Source: Simmondsia chinensis (Eukaryota; Streptophyta; Magnoliopsida; Caryophyllales; Simmondsiaceae). From it: a DNA stretch of 64,000 nucleotides. Shown here one piece after another: positions 25,468 to 42,168 of this stretch (the first letter of the stretch is position 1; each line of letters begins with the position of its first letter). The stretch is taken from the NCBI GenBank assembly GCA_018398585.1, contig JAGTTD010000019.1:1587702-1651701 (forward strand), read 5' to 3'. The position numbers and the translations under genes are program-made. The notes beneath the pieces are model-generated. The model did no database searches and was not told the DNA's origin. It was given only the letters and a program-made list of their open reading frames with translations.

Positions 25468-26697
25468 AGAGGGGTATTGGAAGAGACAGGAAAAGGAAGG
25501 GGTGGTGGTGGGCTGCGACAGGGGTCAACGGGGGCCAGCAGCGGGCGACAGGTGGTGGGGTGAGAGAAAAAAAAGGAGGAGTTGGGAGGGAAAGGGGAGG
25601 GAAGAGGATGGAGGAATTTTTTTACTCTCTTGTTAATTTGTTCTTGGGCGTTTCTCAAGTGGTTAGACCTATTTTTTTTCTTTTCTTTTGTTTGTCCCGA
25701 TCTGTCGTTCTTCGAGTCCCATTTTGATGCACCGTGTTGTGTTTTTAAAGCTTTGCTCTTTATCAATCAAAAAAAAAGTACCTAGGAAACAAGTTTTTAA
25801 AATATCATCATAAGGTTTCCTTAGTTTTACTTTCATGAAGATAAATGACATGCAAGATGATATCTAAAGTCCATGCAAGATGTAATTTTCTTCCCCATAC
25901 AAAAGCACAAAAAGCAAACAAATAAAGAAAAACGTAGTAGTATCTTAATGAATCGACTTCAAATAGGGGTTTAAAAGCCCAAACTCTCTGGTCGGACTTG
26001 AGCACAAGAAGGCTTACCAAGAAAAGATGAAGCCAATGAGGGCACGGGCAAAGCGGCGATTAGAAGGGTAACGATTTCTTCTACAGCAAAAGCACCCGGT
26101 TGAAATACTAGTAGTCACTTGGGCAATAAATAGGAAAAATATTGCCCCAATTGCCAGTCCAAATGCTGGGCTGCTTGGGTACACGCGCTCTCCTAACTCC
26201 GTCAAGTTTATCTCATCCTCCTGCACCCATATTTATGTATGCATATATTTATATATATATTTTTTTATATCAATAATATATAAGGATACGACTTTTCCTA
26301 AACAATGATACACACCAATATCACCGTGCATGGCTGATCTCGGTATGTTCGGAGATCAAAGCAAGTTTTGATCTATTGGCTCCTTTTTTCATAATAGAAG
26401 TATCCAGGTCATCTTAAACACATTTCAAATAATTCGATTTATATTATAATATCAGTTATACATAAGTCAATTGTATTATATATATACAAAAGCTACAAAT
26501 CTCCCTTAAAAAAAAAGCCATAATTTAGAAATGACATTCGATATAGTCGAGTTCAAATTAACAGTCCATGAACCACCCAATATGTCGGTGTAAAACATTA
26601 CCTTAGTCCGGGTGGCGTGGGCAGCAAAGCTTAATGCTGCAGCTATGAGCCCCAATGCACCTACAATTACGCACGCCGCTATACTCTTTCCCTCCAT
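23521..26697 (-). CDS. DUF1218 / modifying-wall-lignin-like membrane protein, copy B
   Basis: Three exons (26697-26602, 26220-26018, 23800-23521) join in frame to 192 residues. Exons 1 and 2 have the same lengths as copy A (96 and 203 nt), and exon 3 is 12 nt shorter. Features are MEGKSIAACVIVGALGLIAA (helix 1), VYPSSPAFGLAIGAIFFLF, the shared QVTTSISTGCFCCRR motif, a Cys-rich loop (YCATSSCPFNKS) and a tail ending GQPQFPPN. The reading frame is open and the splice sites are intact, so it is probably functional. Intron 2 has grown to 2.2 kb with a MITE, a C-rich SINE scrap and a G-tract foldback. Confidence 0.92.
24565..24632 (+). mobile_element. SINE tail fragment beginning with a 22-nt C run
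   Basis: Twenty-two consecutive C residues (24565-24586) replace the C-rich part of the SINE body. GATCCTGTGTAGGCTGGAGC and CTTGAGGCACTGGGTATG follow. The C run probably grew by slippage from the CCACCCCCCAGACC segment found in intact copies. Confidence 0.65.
24646..24920. mobile_element. Palindromic foldback MITE
   Basis: The left arm (GTGACGTTTTTATAAGAGCG, GAATCCAAGATTTGTTGA) is complementary to the right arm (CAACAAATCTTGGCCGTCC, GAGAACGCCACC). Most of the 275 bp can therefore fold into one hairpin. A second, partial arm follows across (TA)n at 24921-25015. A relative with the same arm lies at 43672-43910. Confidence 0.7.
25030..25620. repeat. C-rich/G-rich foldback with a 71-nt G homopolymer
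   Basis: The left side is C/CT-rich and includes six CCCCCA units near 25060-25095. The right side is G/GA-rich. The centre is an unbroken run of 71 G (25395-25465). CTCTTCCAATACTCCTG-like stretches on the left are roughly complementary to GTATTGGAAGAGACAGG on the right. Long open frames here encode only poly-Pro, poly-Gly or Arg/Ser low-complexity peptides and are not genes. The homopolymer length is unreliable in any assembly. Confidence 0.85.
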
Positions 26698-26960
26698 TTT
26701 TCTCTCTCCTTTTTTTTTTTTTTTTTTTTTTTGCTTCTCTCTACTATTCAAAAATATATAAACTTAGCTTAGTATAAGAACTAATGAATGCATGTACCAT
26801 TTTATGTATAGAAAATATTAATTTATAAAAAATTATGAGGAATTAATATTAAAAAAAGATCAATATTCCTTTATTTTCTCTTATTAATTATTTAAATGGC
26901 CAGCAAATATTAACTATGTATATCGTGCAATGAAGCAACTATGTTTATTTTTTATTTTAG

Positions 26961-27502
26961 GATTAGAATATAGTTTTTTCTTCTTTTTTTTTTTTTTTGA
27001 TAATTGAACTTCATTCAAGCAAAACAACAACAAAACAGCATACACCAATACAACAAGAATTTAGAACCAAACAACTAGAGGACTACTCTTATAGACTCCG
27101 TTTTTTTGTTAAAGTATCAGTTTGGGAATTAGCTTCCCTCAAAGTATGCTTAAAGGTAATAGATCGGAAAAGACACCTAAAAACATCAATATTGTTTAGT
27201 AAAAAGCTAAATCCCCAAGGACAATTGCTTCCATCTTTGATCCACGCCACCGCATTAGTCCACCTCGAGATCCATATTACTCGCATCCCCACTTTGAACC
27301 GTTTCTTCTAGAGCGAAACAAATAGCTTCCAACTCCGCGTGATTAGATTCTTTTATCCCAACAGATGCCGAAAAAACTGCTTGGAACCTCCCATCACTAT
27401 CCCTCAACACCCCACCTATACCTGCTAAACCTGATTTGGCCAAGGATGACCCATCGGTGTTCCATTTTAGCACTCCAACACTCGGAAGATTAGAATATAG
27501 TT
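26961..27502 (-). mobile_element. 5'-truncated LINE with RNase H remnant and 15-bp TSD
   Basis: GATTAGAATATAGTT is repeated exactly at 26961-26975 and 27488-27502. On the minus strand the insert encodes the plant-LINE RNase H region: WNTDGSS and NHAELEAICFALEE carry two of the acidic residues, followed by TNAVAWIKDG and HTLREANSQTDTLTK. It ends in a poly(A) seen as T-rich 26976-26998. A frameshift lies near 27255-27262. The duplicated locus near 21010 lacks the insert. Confidence 0.93.
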
Positions 27503-27584
27503 AGATATCAATTTTAATTAGGGAAGGTTAAGTTTTAAGATAAGATAATATAATTCTATTTTTTGTTTAGAATTCTCTTTATTT

Positions 27585-28275
27585 TACTTACTCTATTAAT
27601 TTAGTTATTTTAGTCTTCCTAAAGTTTATACTTTTTTCAAATTAGTTATATAGTAAAATAAAAGTGAAGTTAAACGATTTGGTCATATCAAATGTAATTG
27701 ACATAAAACTAACAACAATAAATCAAAAAGTAACCCAACTATATCTCTTAATCAAAACATAATCCAACTTTAACTGTTCTATCAAAAAATAATCCAACTA
27801 TATTACCTAACGAAGAAATAACCCAATTCTAACTTTTCTAGTAAAAAACAACCAAACTTTAAAATTTTTTAGTTAAGAACATACTAAATTGGTGGCTCAG
27901 TTTGGGGCGTGGTATGACGCTCCGACAATATATTTTTCTTTTATATATTTTTGGTTTGGCACTCGCCACACTTAGCCACAAATTCAGTATTTGTTTTAAT
28001 CAAAATTTTAGATTTTGATTATTTTTTGGTAGAAAAGTTAGAGTTTGGCTATTTCTTGGTTAAGAAATAGAGTTGGGTTATATTTTCATATATTGAGATA
28101 TAGTTGGGTTAATTTTAGATTAATTGTTATAAAACTAACCCATTGTTGATTCAATTCAAACCCAACCGTCAGTACTAATTTTGTTGCCAACTTACCGTTA
28201 ATTTACACTAAGACTAAATTGACACAGTATACACTCTGCACGACTAAATTGATACATTAAAAGTACAAAGTTCAA
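27585..28275. repeat. Foldback MITE family B copy with inner repeats
   Basis: The arms resemble the copy at 10362-10755 (TTTAGTTATTTTAGTCTTCC on the left, GACTAAATTGACACAGTAT on the right). Between them lie repeated AATAACCCAACTAT-type words and their inverted counterparts (ATAGTTGGGTTA). It is non-coding. Confidence 0.5.
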
Positions 28276-28591
28276 ATTTGTAAACAGATAAATTATATGT
28301 ACTATGTTTCTCTTTTGGGTTTTCTTAAGGTCTGCTTCGACGGGTGTTTCAAAAGAAAAGAATGTACCTATGGCATAAATAATCCAATTTTTAATTGTTA
28401 GCAAAAGACAAATATAATAAGAAAACCGAATGATTTTAACTTGAATTCGATAGGATTTTCGCATTTATTTTTTTCTAAAATAAATGAGCATATGGCCTCG
28501 AAATATAAAGCAGGACACAAAATAGCAGCATCGGTGTTTGTTTTCTCATAAGTAAGACAAATATGAATTTGATACAGTTAAATTAAAGGGA

Positions 28592-29157
28592 AATTATCAC
28601 TTACGTACCGTAAGGTTTGAGTATTTATCACTTAGGTACCTTAACATTTTAGTATATACAATGAAATACCCTAAGATTTAGACATTTTATCACTTAGATA
28701 CCCTAAATTTTTAAAATTTTATCAATTAAGTACCCTTTTGTCAAAAATTGGATAGATTTCTGTTAAAAAAATGCTAAAATTGAACATGATTTCAATAATA
28801 TACAAGTATCTTTATTAGAATATGATGATTTTTTGCCAAAAATGCAAAAACGACATATAACTATGGTAATTTTTAAGGTGGTCTACATGAACATTTGGTG
28901 AATATTTTATCACAATCCGTTGAATTTTTGATGAAAACATTGACATTAGCTTATATATATTGTCGTATTCATGTATTATATCAACATTTTGGTATAAAAT
29001 TGATCAGATTCTTACAAAATATCATCAAATTCCGTTATAGGATACCTAAATGATAAAATATTCAAACCTTAGGTACTTTATTATATATATTAAAATATTA
29101 GGATATCTAAGTGATAAATGCTCAAATCTCATAGTAGCTAAATGATAATATTCCTAA
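28592..29157. mobile_element. Foldback MITE family A (ATCACTTAGGTACC type)
   Basis: The left end (GAAATTATCACTTACGTACC, GAGTATTTATCACTTAGG) pairs with the right end (CTAAGTGATAAATGCTCAAA, GATAATATTCC). The terminal inverted repeat is about 70 bp in a 566-bp element. Copies occur at 40797-41367 and 63385-63885, with broken ones at 46920-47640. Confidence 0.7.
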
Positions 29158-29459
29158 ATTAAATTAACATTAATATATGTTTAGGTTACAAAGTGAAACC
29201 TCATAGAAGTAATGTATGTATATATATATTTGGAAGACATTGACATGATGATAAACAATGATTTCAAGATTCCATTAACGGTCTTTAAAATCTCGTCCAA
29301 CTCATTGCGTTGAAAATTTTGTATATAAAATTATGTTAATTAATACGAAAATCACCCTAGATTAAGGTATCTCTAACTAACAAAATCCATATAATAAACC
29401 AAGCATTTTTAATTCAAGTTCTAAGTTGCCCTCCACTTTTGAAACACACCTTTTGTTGA

Positions 29460-29545
29460 TACTCTATATGTACCAAAGTTTTATATAAAGCTTAATCTTT
29501 TGGGGAAAGATAGTTTTTTGACATGGTATCAGAGCCTGGTTGATC
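29460..29545 (+). mobile_element. TRIM terminal-repeat remnant with primer-binding site
   Basis: TAATCTTTTGGGGAAAGATA, then TTTTTTGACA runs straight into TGGTATCAGAGCC. This is the end of a TRIM terminal repeat followed by an initiator-Met tRNA primer site, as in the intact elements at 44356 and 53448. The rest of the element is not recognisable. Confidence 0.5.
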
Positions 29546-31302
29546 GAGATGTCACAAATAATATTATTATAATTTTACTATGCAAATGAGTAGGGATTCT
29601 TACAGGATCTGACATAATCCCAAATGACCCAATCAACCGTTTTGACCACTCAATTTTGCAGGCCCCCAAAATTTTGGGTTGTGGCATTTAAAGGATTGAT
29701 TGTTCATATTACTAAGTTTATGATTAGAATTTTATAATTTATTGTACATGAGAGCCTTATTTAAAATTATTGCTTGGGATCCCGAAAATGTCAGGACAGC
29801 CCCTAGATTCTTACCATAAAGAAAGATATTTTCCTTTATAGAGAGGAAGCCGATCAAGTTGAGCAGACGATGCTTTTCTCATAGAACAGAAAATATTTTT
29901 CCTCGTAAACTCAAGTTTGATATCTCACTTCAACCTCAATTTAATCAAAAGCGGACCTCATATAACAAAATAATATTTTCGATGAGGGTTATACGGGTGC
30001 CAAATAGCAAAACAAAATTAAGGGCAAGGAGGAAAATAATGAAAAGAAAGAAAAAAAAAATATTAAGGAAAGTGCAGTTATAGGGAATTAAGAAAAGAAT
30101 TGGGGTTTACTAATTTTAAGGGTCATTTTACAGAGGGTATTTGGCAAAATAACATAAAAAGTTATTTTACTTATATATTTATAAAAGATTATGATATATA
30201 TTTTTTTATTTTAATTATATTTTTTTATGTTAGCAAATTGGATCATGTTTTTTTGTATACAATTAGGATATAGGGAAAAGAAAAGAGGTAGTTTCCTTCT
30301 CTCTTTTTTTTTTTTTTTCTCTCAATTGTAGTTTTATATAAAAAAAAATGATCTAAATTGCAATCTTAAAAATATAATTCAATTAAAAAAGTCTGTATCA
30401 CTGTTCTTTATAAGATAAAAAAAAAACATATTTTATTAATTTAGTAAATACACACACAAAATCACTCCATAAATATACAAGTTTAAGTACAAAAAATGAG
30501 GTGTGGAAAAATAATAATAATAATGGTACAAAAAAGAAAGAAAATCCAAGACCAATATGAGGTGCATTATGGTCAAAGTCATGTACTAAAAGGGTTAAAA
30601 CTCGATATTTTTTTCCTTTGTAAAATAGTTTGCTATAAAATTTACGTCTTGATATAAATTGATCATCAAAAAATCCTAGGACTAGTGACTAAGGGCCTTT
30701 TTGGCATTGTTGTAAAAAAATTAGTTTTTTAAGAAGCACTTTTTTATAAAAGCACTTTATAAAAAGTGTTGTTTCGAATAAGCAGTTTATATTTGACCAA
30801 TCAGTAAAGAAGCGCTTATGGTATTATTGTGAGTGTTTGGCCAATGTTAAGCAAAATGTTGTTTTCTATGAAATTATCAAAAAGAACAGTAACAAAAGTC
30901 TTTTATACTTGAAAAAAATCACCCATGAACCATTTTAAATCTTTAATATATTTTTTAAATATTTAAAATATTTTTCTTTATTTAAAATATTTTCTAAATA
31001 TATAAAATATTTTTTAAATATTTAAACTAGTTTTCAATATTTATAAAATATTTTTCAAATATCTAAAATACTTTCTCCAAATATTTAATTTCTTTTTAAA
31101 TATCAAAAATATATTATTAATTATTAAAATATTTTTTTTATATTTAATATATTTTTTAAAATATATAAACTATTACGACCAATAATGAGTTTCCAGCATG
31201 TTATATCTTCTTCCTTCCACGTGCCTCCTCCCTCAACTCCGACCTCTCACATAGTGACCGCCCACCACCTGTTGCCACCCAACCCCGACCTGCCTCCCAT
31301 CC
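29546..31302. other. Degenerate repeat-rich intergenic DNA
   Basis: It contains a GGAAAA-type repeat remnant (29815-30010), A/T-runs, and an AAGCACTTTT-rich inverted stretch near 30715-30850 that looks like a MITE end. No coding exon or RNA gene is supported. Confidence 0.45.
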
Positions 31303-31490
31303 ATAGCCGGATATAACCCTAAGCAGCTCTAGTAACTAACTGCTTGAAGCCTTCAAATTTAGGAGCATTAGAAGTTATGATTTTTGAAACAATAATTATT
31401 AATGTTAATAAATTTTAAAAGAAATATTATATATTTTGGGCTTAATTTTAAAGTTTTGCTTTGAAATCTCGAGAATGACAGAACCAACAC
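31303..31490. repeat. Diverged relative of the 21812 hAT MITE
   Basis: CCGGATATAACCCTAAGC at the left, the shared middle (GAAATATTATATATTTTGGG) and CTCGAGAATGACAGAACC at the right match the MITE at 21812-21994. The termini are decayed. Confidence 0.55.
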
Positions 31491-31875
31491 AAGATCCAGC
31501 ACCCCCTTAACCGATGCATTAAGTTCGCTACCCAGGACACATACCACTGTCTTCTTAGCAATATGAGGCAATGGTTAATGATATGTTGCGAAAGTTCAGA
31601 TCATTTATGCCAATTGAGGATGCGAACATGGCTAAAAAGGTACCTTATGAAACTCTAAGCATGTCCCGTAAAGACACAGTTTAGTGGTGGAGAACATCGA
31701 CAGCCAACTGCATCACCCGAGTTTAAATAATTTGAGGGAATTTATTTCCCCTCCCAATGTAAAAATGACCCCTCCAATCGCAACAGAACTATGTATACCA
31801 AGTATCCATTCATAAAAAAATATATTATAATATAAAATTATTCTTAAACTTTCACGCATTAGTCAATTCCTTGAC

Positions 31876-33507
31876 ATGCCCTATACATGGAAACCTCAAA
31901 TTCTAAACTTGCTGCAAAACTGCACCTTCAAACAACTCAAACAACTCCACGCTTTCATCATCACGACTTCCCTTGACAATGACATCGAAATCTCATCCAA
32001 ACTCCTTCGTCGTAGCACCGAATTTGGATCCATGGATTACGCGACCCAGATTTTCACTCACCTGAGAACCCCAGAAATCACTCTGTGGAATGCCATGATC
32101 AGAGGGTTTTCGTACAATGGGCCATTTGAGATTGCCCTTTACATGTTCGACAAAATGCCTCAAAGAGATCTCAAACCCAATAATTTCACTTATCCATTTG
32201 CGATCGATTCATGTGCTCAATTGGGTTGGTTTCATAAAGGAAAAATGGTGCATTCTCGGGTGATAAAGTCTGGATTTTATCATGCTTTTCGGGTTTCGGA
32301 ATCGCTGTTTAACATGTATATTAAGATGGGAAGGACGGGGAGTTTGGGTGATGTTCAGAAAGTGTTTGATGAAATGTGTGTAAGAAATGTAGAAGTGTAT
32401 AATAAGATGATTGGTGAGTATGTAAAGTTTGGGGACGTTGAAAAAGCGGCAGAAGTGTTCGATGACATGCCTCAAAGAGATGTTGTTTCGTGGAATTCAA
32501 TGATTTCGGGGTTTTTGGCATCTGGGGATGTAGAAAAAGCTAAGGATTTATTCACCCAAATGCCACAGAAGAACGTTGTTTCTTGGACTTCTATGATCAA
32601 GGCCTATGCCAGTTCCGGGAACCTTGAATTAGCAAGAGAGTTCTTTGAAAAAATGCCAGAAAGGAATGTTGTTTCGTGGAATTGTATGATATCGTGCTAT
32701 GCGCAACAAGGGAAGTATGAAGAGGCATTAAACCTCTTCGTTCAGATGATATCAGAAGGTGTAGAAGCAGACGCGTTTACATATGTATCAGCTCTGTCTG
32801 CTAGTTCCCATTTAGGTGCCTTAGAATTCGGGAAATGGATAGAGTCTCGGATGAAAGATTGGGTTCAAATGGGAGTCATAGTAGGAACTTCACTAATAGA
32901 AATGTATGCTAAATGTGGCAATGTAGATCGAGCGTTCTCAATCTTCATCAAAATGGGTAAAAAAGATGTCTTTTCTTGGAACGTCATGATAAAATCGTTT
33001 GCAATCAATGGTAGAACTGAAGACGCAATGAAGCTCTTTTTCTCGATGCAGAAGCACGGACTGAACCCAAACGAGTACACATTCTCAAGTGCTTTATTCG
33101 CATGTAGTCATGGCGGGTTAGTTCAAGAAGGACAAAGAATATTTCGAAGCATGGAGAGAGATTTCGGTATCAAACCAAGACTTGAACATTTCGGGTGTTT
33201 GATTGATTTACTGGGTCGAAAAGGGCAGGTCGAAGAAGCAATTTCCGTAGTTGAGGAGATGCCGTTTGAGCCCGATATCGCAATATGGGGAGCTTTGCTT
33301 GCAGGATGTAAGGTGAGAAATGATTTTAAGTTGGCTGAGGAAGTTATGGAGAGGGCAAATGATATGAATTTGAAGGAAGCAGGAGTTTTTGTTGCATTGT
33401 CTAATATGTATGCTTCAGAGGGACAATGGCTAGACGCATCAACTGCAAGAGAGAGAATGGAAAGGAAGAAAATATGGAAGGAAACCGGGTACAGTAGTGT
33501 CATCTAG
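31876..33507 (+). CDS. Pentatricopeptide repeat protein, PLS class with E-type end
   Basis: An intronless frame of 543 residues, typical of plant PPR genes. It opens with an LQNCTFKQLKQLHAFII block and then has tandem 31-36-residue repeats. Four successive short units share MPQRDVVSWNSMISGF, MPQKNVVSWTSMIKAYA and MPERNVVSWNCMISCYA cores, at roughly residues 170-300. A long unit (GVEADAFTYVSALSASSHLGA) and further PLS units follow. The end (FEPDIAIWGALLAGCKVRND, VALSNMYASEGQW, KETGYSSVI) is an E motif; there is no DYW domain. Such proteins bind organellar transcripts and usually act in C-to-U RNA editing or processing in chloroplasts or mitochondria. The target cannot be told from sequence alone. 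ATG at 31876 is the first in-frame start. Confidence 0.95.
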   Translation: MPYTWKPQILNLLQNCTFKQLKQLHAFIITTSLDNDIEISSKLLRRSTEFGSMDYATQIFTHLRTPEITLWNAMIRGFSYNGPFEIALYMFDKMPQRDLKPNNFTYPFAIDSCAQLGWFHKGKMVHSRVIKSGFYHAFRVSESLFNMYIKMGRTGSLGDVQKVFDEMCVRNVEVYNKMIGEYVKFGDVEKAAEVFDDMPQRDVVSWNSMISGFLASGDVEKAKDLFTQMPQKNVVSWTSMIKAYASSGNLELAREFFEKMPERNVVSWNCMISCYAQQGKYEEALNLFVQMISEGVEADAFTYVSALSASSHLGALEFGKWIESRMKDWVQMGVIVGTSLIEMYAKCGNVDRAFSIFIKMGKKDVFSWNVMIKSFAINGRTEDAMKLFFSMQKHGLNPNEYTFSSALFACSHGGLVQEGQRIFRSMERDFGIKPRLEHFGCLIDLLGRKGQVEEAISVVEEMPFEPDIAIWGALLAGCKVRNDFKLAEEVMERANDMNLKEAGVFVALSNMYASEGQWLDASTARERMERKKIWKETGYSSVI

Positions 33508-34600
33508 TCGTTCTCGTTTCGTGTTCATGTCAGGGACCGCGATTGAACATGTAAAATTTGTTACCTGTGGCCCTATGGGCGTCATCTTAGATACGGGTGC
33601 AAATAGAGTGGATAACAAGTACAGGTAAGGATACATGCAAAGGATGTAAGGAAGGTACGTGTATAATATTTTATCATCCTATGCACCCTATGTTACCTGC
33701 CTCAATTTGTATTTAATTAATTTTAAAAAGATATATGTACTCAGTTTATCTGTCAAATAATATGACAAAGTATAATTAGATTGCAAAAAGTAAAGCGACA
33801 CATGGGAGAGTATGAATAACTATTAGGTAACAAATTGGGATAAATATGAAGTGGGTAATGGGTAAACATTAGATATTTGTGGGGAGTTGGGCAGGTATGG
33901 GCTATGATTTATACCAGTTGAGGTGGATATAGGTATTACTTCATGCACTGTGCAAGATGGGTATGAATTTGGGTGCCAAGTACGAATACAATGGAAGCAC
34001 CCCCACACCATTGTCATCCTTAGTCATTGCCATGAATGTAGAATCAAATACAGTTGTCTTCTAACGATTTCTACTGGTTATTACATCACACAATTGCTGT
34101 GACATTCATATGTAATGCCTAGCGCAACCATATGTGAGCCATGACTCTCACCACAAGGGTATCGATAACAGATCCCGAGATTAATCATATAAAGGTAGTT
34201 ACAGGCATAACAATACTTATGCAATGGATTAAAGGGTACTCGTAATGGAGATTAATCCTTACCTAAAAGATATAATACCAAACTCTACAGGGCAAGGTCG
34301 ATCCCGAGATAATTAGAGAGCGATTAAGTAGCTTGAATAACATTACCCTCCTAGCAAAATAGTGGGCAAGCATCAATCTAGCAGTGCATCTTTTTTTTCT
34401 TTTTCTTTTTTTTAATACAGTAGTCAACAGGATTGATTAGTCTAACAATTGGATCAACTCAAACAACTCAATATAACTAATTTAGATTAGTTTCAAAAAA
34501 ACAATACATTAAATATGTTGCAAATAATTACTCAATAAACAAAGAAACGTCATATTAACAATGTACATAAAACAATTCTTTACCAGACCCGACTAACTAA
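33508..34600. other. Intergenic DNA between convergent genes
   Basis: The 3' flank of the PPR gene and the distal 3' region of the cleavage-factor gene. A GGGTAATGGGTA-type diverged stretch lies near 33840-33990. No gene or known element was recognised. Confidence 0.45.
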
Positions 34601-34746
34601 TTTCCGAGACATTTCCCTAATACAGAGCGTTTGAAACAATCGAACACAAATGCCAGGAGAATGATGGTGTCCATGAACACGTAACGCGAACCTAACAATG
34701 GCTAAGCTGAACTAATTACAGCGATCGTAGTCGTAATATGGAAGAT

Positions 34747-40391
<5,645 letters not shown>

Positions 40392-40687
40392 TGAGGGTTT
40401 TCAAACCAACAGCAAGAAGAAGAAGATGAAGCGGGGGAAAGAGGGATCTCGAAATGAGAGCCCCCTTTCTTCTTGTTGTTGCTGTGGATTTGGGTGAATT
40501 TTTTAAATTGTTTTTGCCCGGGCCTTCTAGGCCTTGTTTTTATAACTTTCCCTCTCTTTACGCTTTTTTTTTTATTTACAGAAAATTATCAATATTTCTA
40601 TACGTTACGAGATAGTCGGACAAGAAAAGGCATGAGATGATGTCATTATAAAAAATTTATATATTTTATTCCCCCAAGTGATTCACA

Positions 40688-40790
40688 AGAGAGGTTGTAG
40701 CTCAGTTGATGATAGGGAGTGCCTTACATGCGGGGCTCTCGGGTTTGAAGCCCCGCTCGTGCCATCTCGTGCCCCTTTTTTTGTGATATG
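40688..40790 (+). repeat. tRNA-like sequence with A/B boxes and T-run
   Basis: GTTGTAGCTCAGTTGATGA resembles a tRNA D-arm/A box, and CGGGTTTGAAGCCCCG forms a T-arm-like stem with the B box. GCCCCTTTTTTT follows as a pol III-type terminator. The acceptor and anticodon stems do not pair, so it is a tRNA-derived SINE head or tRNA pseudogene, not a working tRNA. Confidence 0.5.
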
Positions 40791-40796
40791 TAACAT

Positions 40797-41367
40797 TATT
40801 CACATAAATTATTACTCAGATACTTTAAAGTTTTACCATTTATTATTTAAATACCCTGATGCTTTAAATATACAATGGGTTACTTTACGGTTTATAAATT
40901 TTATTATTTAGGTACCATAAAATATTAAAATTTTATCAATCAGGTATTCCTCTTCCAAAATTTGATAGGTTTTCATTGAAAAATGCTACAGTGAAGCATG
41001 ATTTTGATAATATATAGTGTATATTCATTAGAATTTGTTGATTTTATCATAAAATGCTAATATGACACATGATTTTAATAATATATAGGGAGCTTAGATC
41101 CAAATTCAATGAACTTTTTATAATAATTTATTAAATTCTCATTAAAAATATTGATATATCTTATATATATTATTATAATCGTGTACTACATTATCATTTT
41201 TCCTTTAATTATGGTCCAAGTCTAACAAAAATTCATTAAATTCCAACATATGTATTTAAATGATAAAATATTCAAATCTTAAAATATCCCATTATATATA
41301 TTGAAACTTTAGGACACATATATAATAAATGGTCAAATCTTAAAATATCTAGGTGATAATTTCCTTT
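40797..41367. mobile_element. Foldback MITE family A copy
   Basis: The left arm (TAAATTATTACTCAGATACT, TTTAAATACCCTGATGC) pairs with the right arm (AATGGTCAAATCTTAAAATA, TAGGTGATAATTTCC). Same length and layout as 28592-29157. It begins immediately after the tRNA-like sequence. Confidence 0.65.
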
Positions 41368-42049
41368 GATTTATTTACCCCTTATAAAGGAGGGTAAGGA
41401 TAATCAATCTAAACCCTTATCTCCATTTTTACCTACCATTATTCCTTTTGTTTCCTTTTTTTTTTTTTAATATAACTTGGGAGATAAAGAGGGAGACAGT
41501 AAATTTTAAAAAAATTTAGATAATTTTACCCTTATTTTAATAGAACTCTTTTTACTCTCGCCGTTTATTCAAACTCATTTACCATTTTTACACTTACCTC
41601 TCTTTATTAAATATATCCAAATAAGAGTAAAGTACTACTTTTTTTTTTTTTTTATCAACAAGTAGAGTACTACCTTACCCTACCCTTTTTTACAAAAAAA
41701 AAAAAGACCACAACTTTCTAGTTTTAGGAATTTATTACTCGGGTAAGCTAAAGTTTCGATATTTATTACCTAGATATCATGAAGTTCTAATATATAATAA
41801 TAAAACCCATAATGACATTTTAATATTTTGTATGCAGATAAGCTTAAGTAACTATGACCTTATGTATCTTCAAGGTATTACACGTTACAGTTTTACAATA
41901 CACATAATTGCATAACAAAATTATTATCCTGTTTCAATAAATATAAAAATGAGAGCTGAGATTAACCTAAAAAGTTTGGATAAATGACCAAGAGAATTTT
42001 TTTTTTTTAATACAAAAATAAAGAAACGACATGGAATACAAAAATAGAA

Positions 42050-42090
42050 AGCTACCCTGAAGGAAGGCTGTTTCCGATAATCCCCAACCA
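42050..42090 (-). mobile_element. SINE body scrap
   Basis: In the minus direction GGTTGGGGATTATCGG, then AACAGCCTTCCTTCAGGG matches the start of the SINE body. Only about 40 bp remains. Confidence 0.55.
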
Positions 42091-42168
42091 CATGCAATAC
42101 CTAATATATATGTACGTCATTGGGGAGAAATGCCCCCTATACTCCAAGTTCCGCCATTACAAACAAGT

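Noticed and set aside
24984..25785. Several overlapping long open frames (up to 260 residues)
   Set aside because: They translate the poly-G/poly-C tract and CT/GA-rich arms into poly-Pro, poly-Gly and Arg/Ser runs. There are no conserved motifs, and the region lies inside a spliced intron.
40688..40765. A working tRNA gene
   Set aside because: A and B boxes and a terminator are present, but the acceptor and anticodon stems do not pair.
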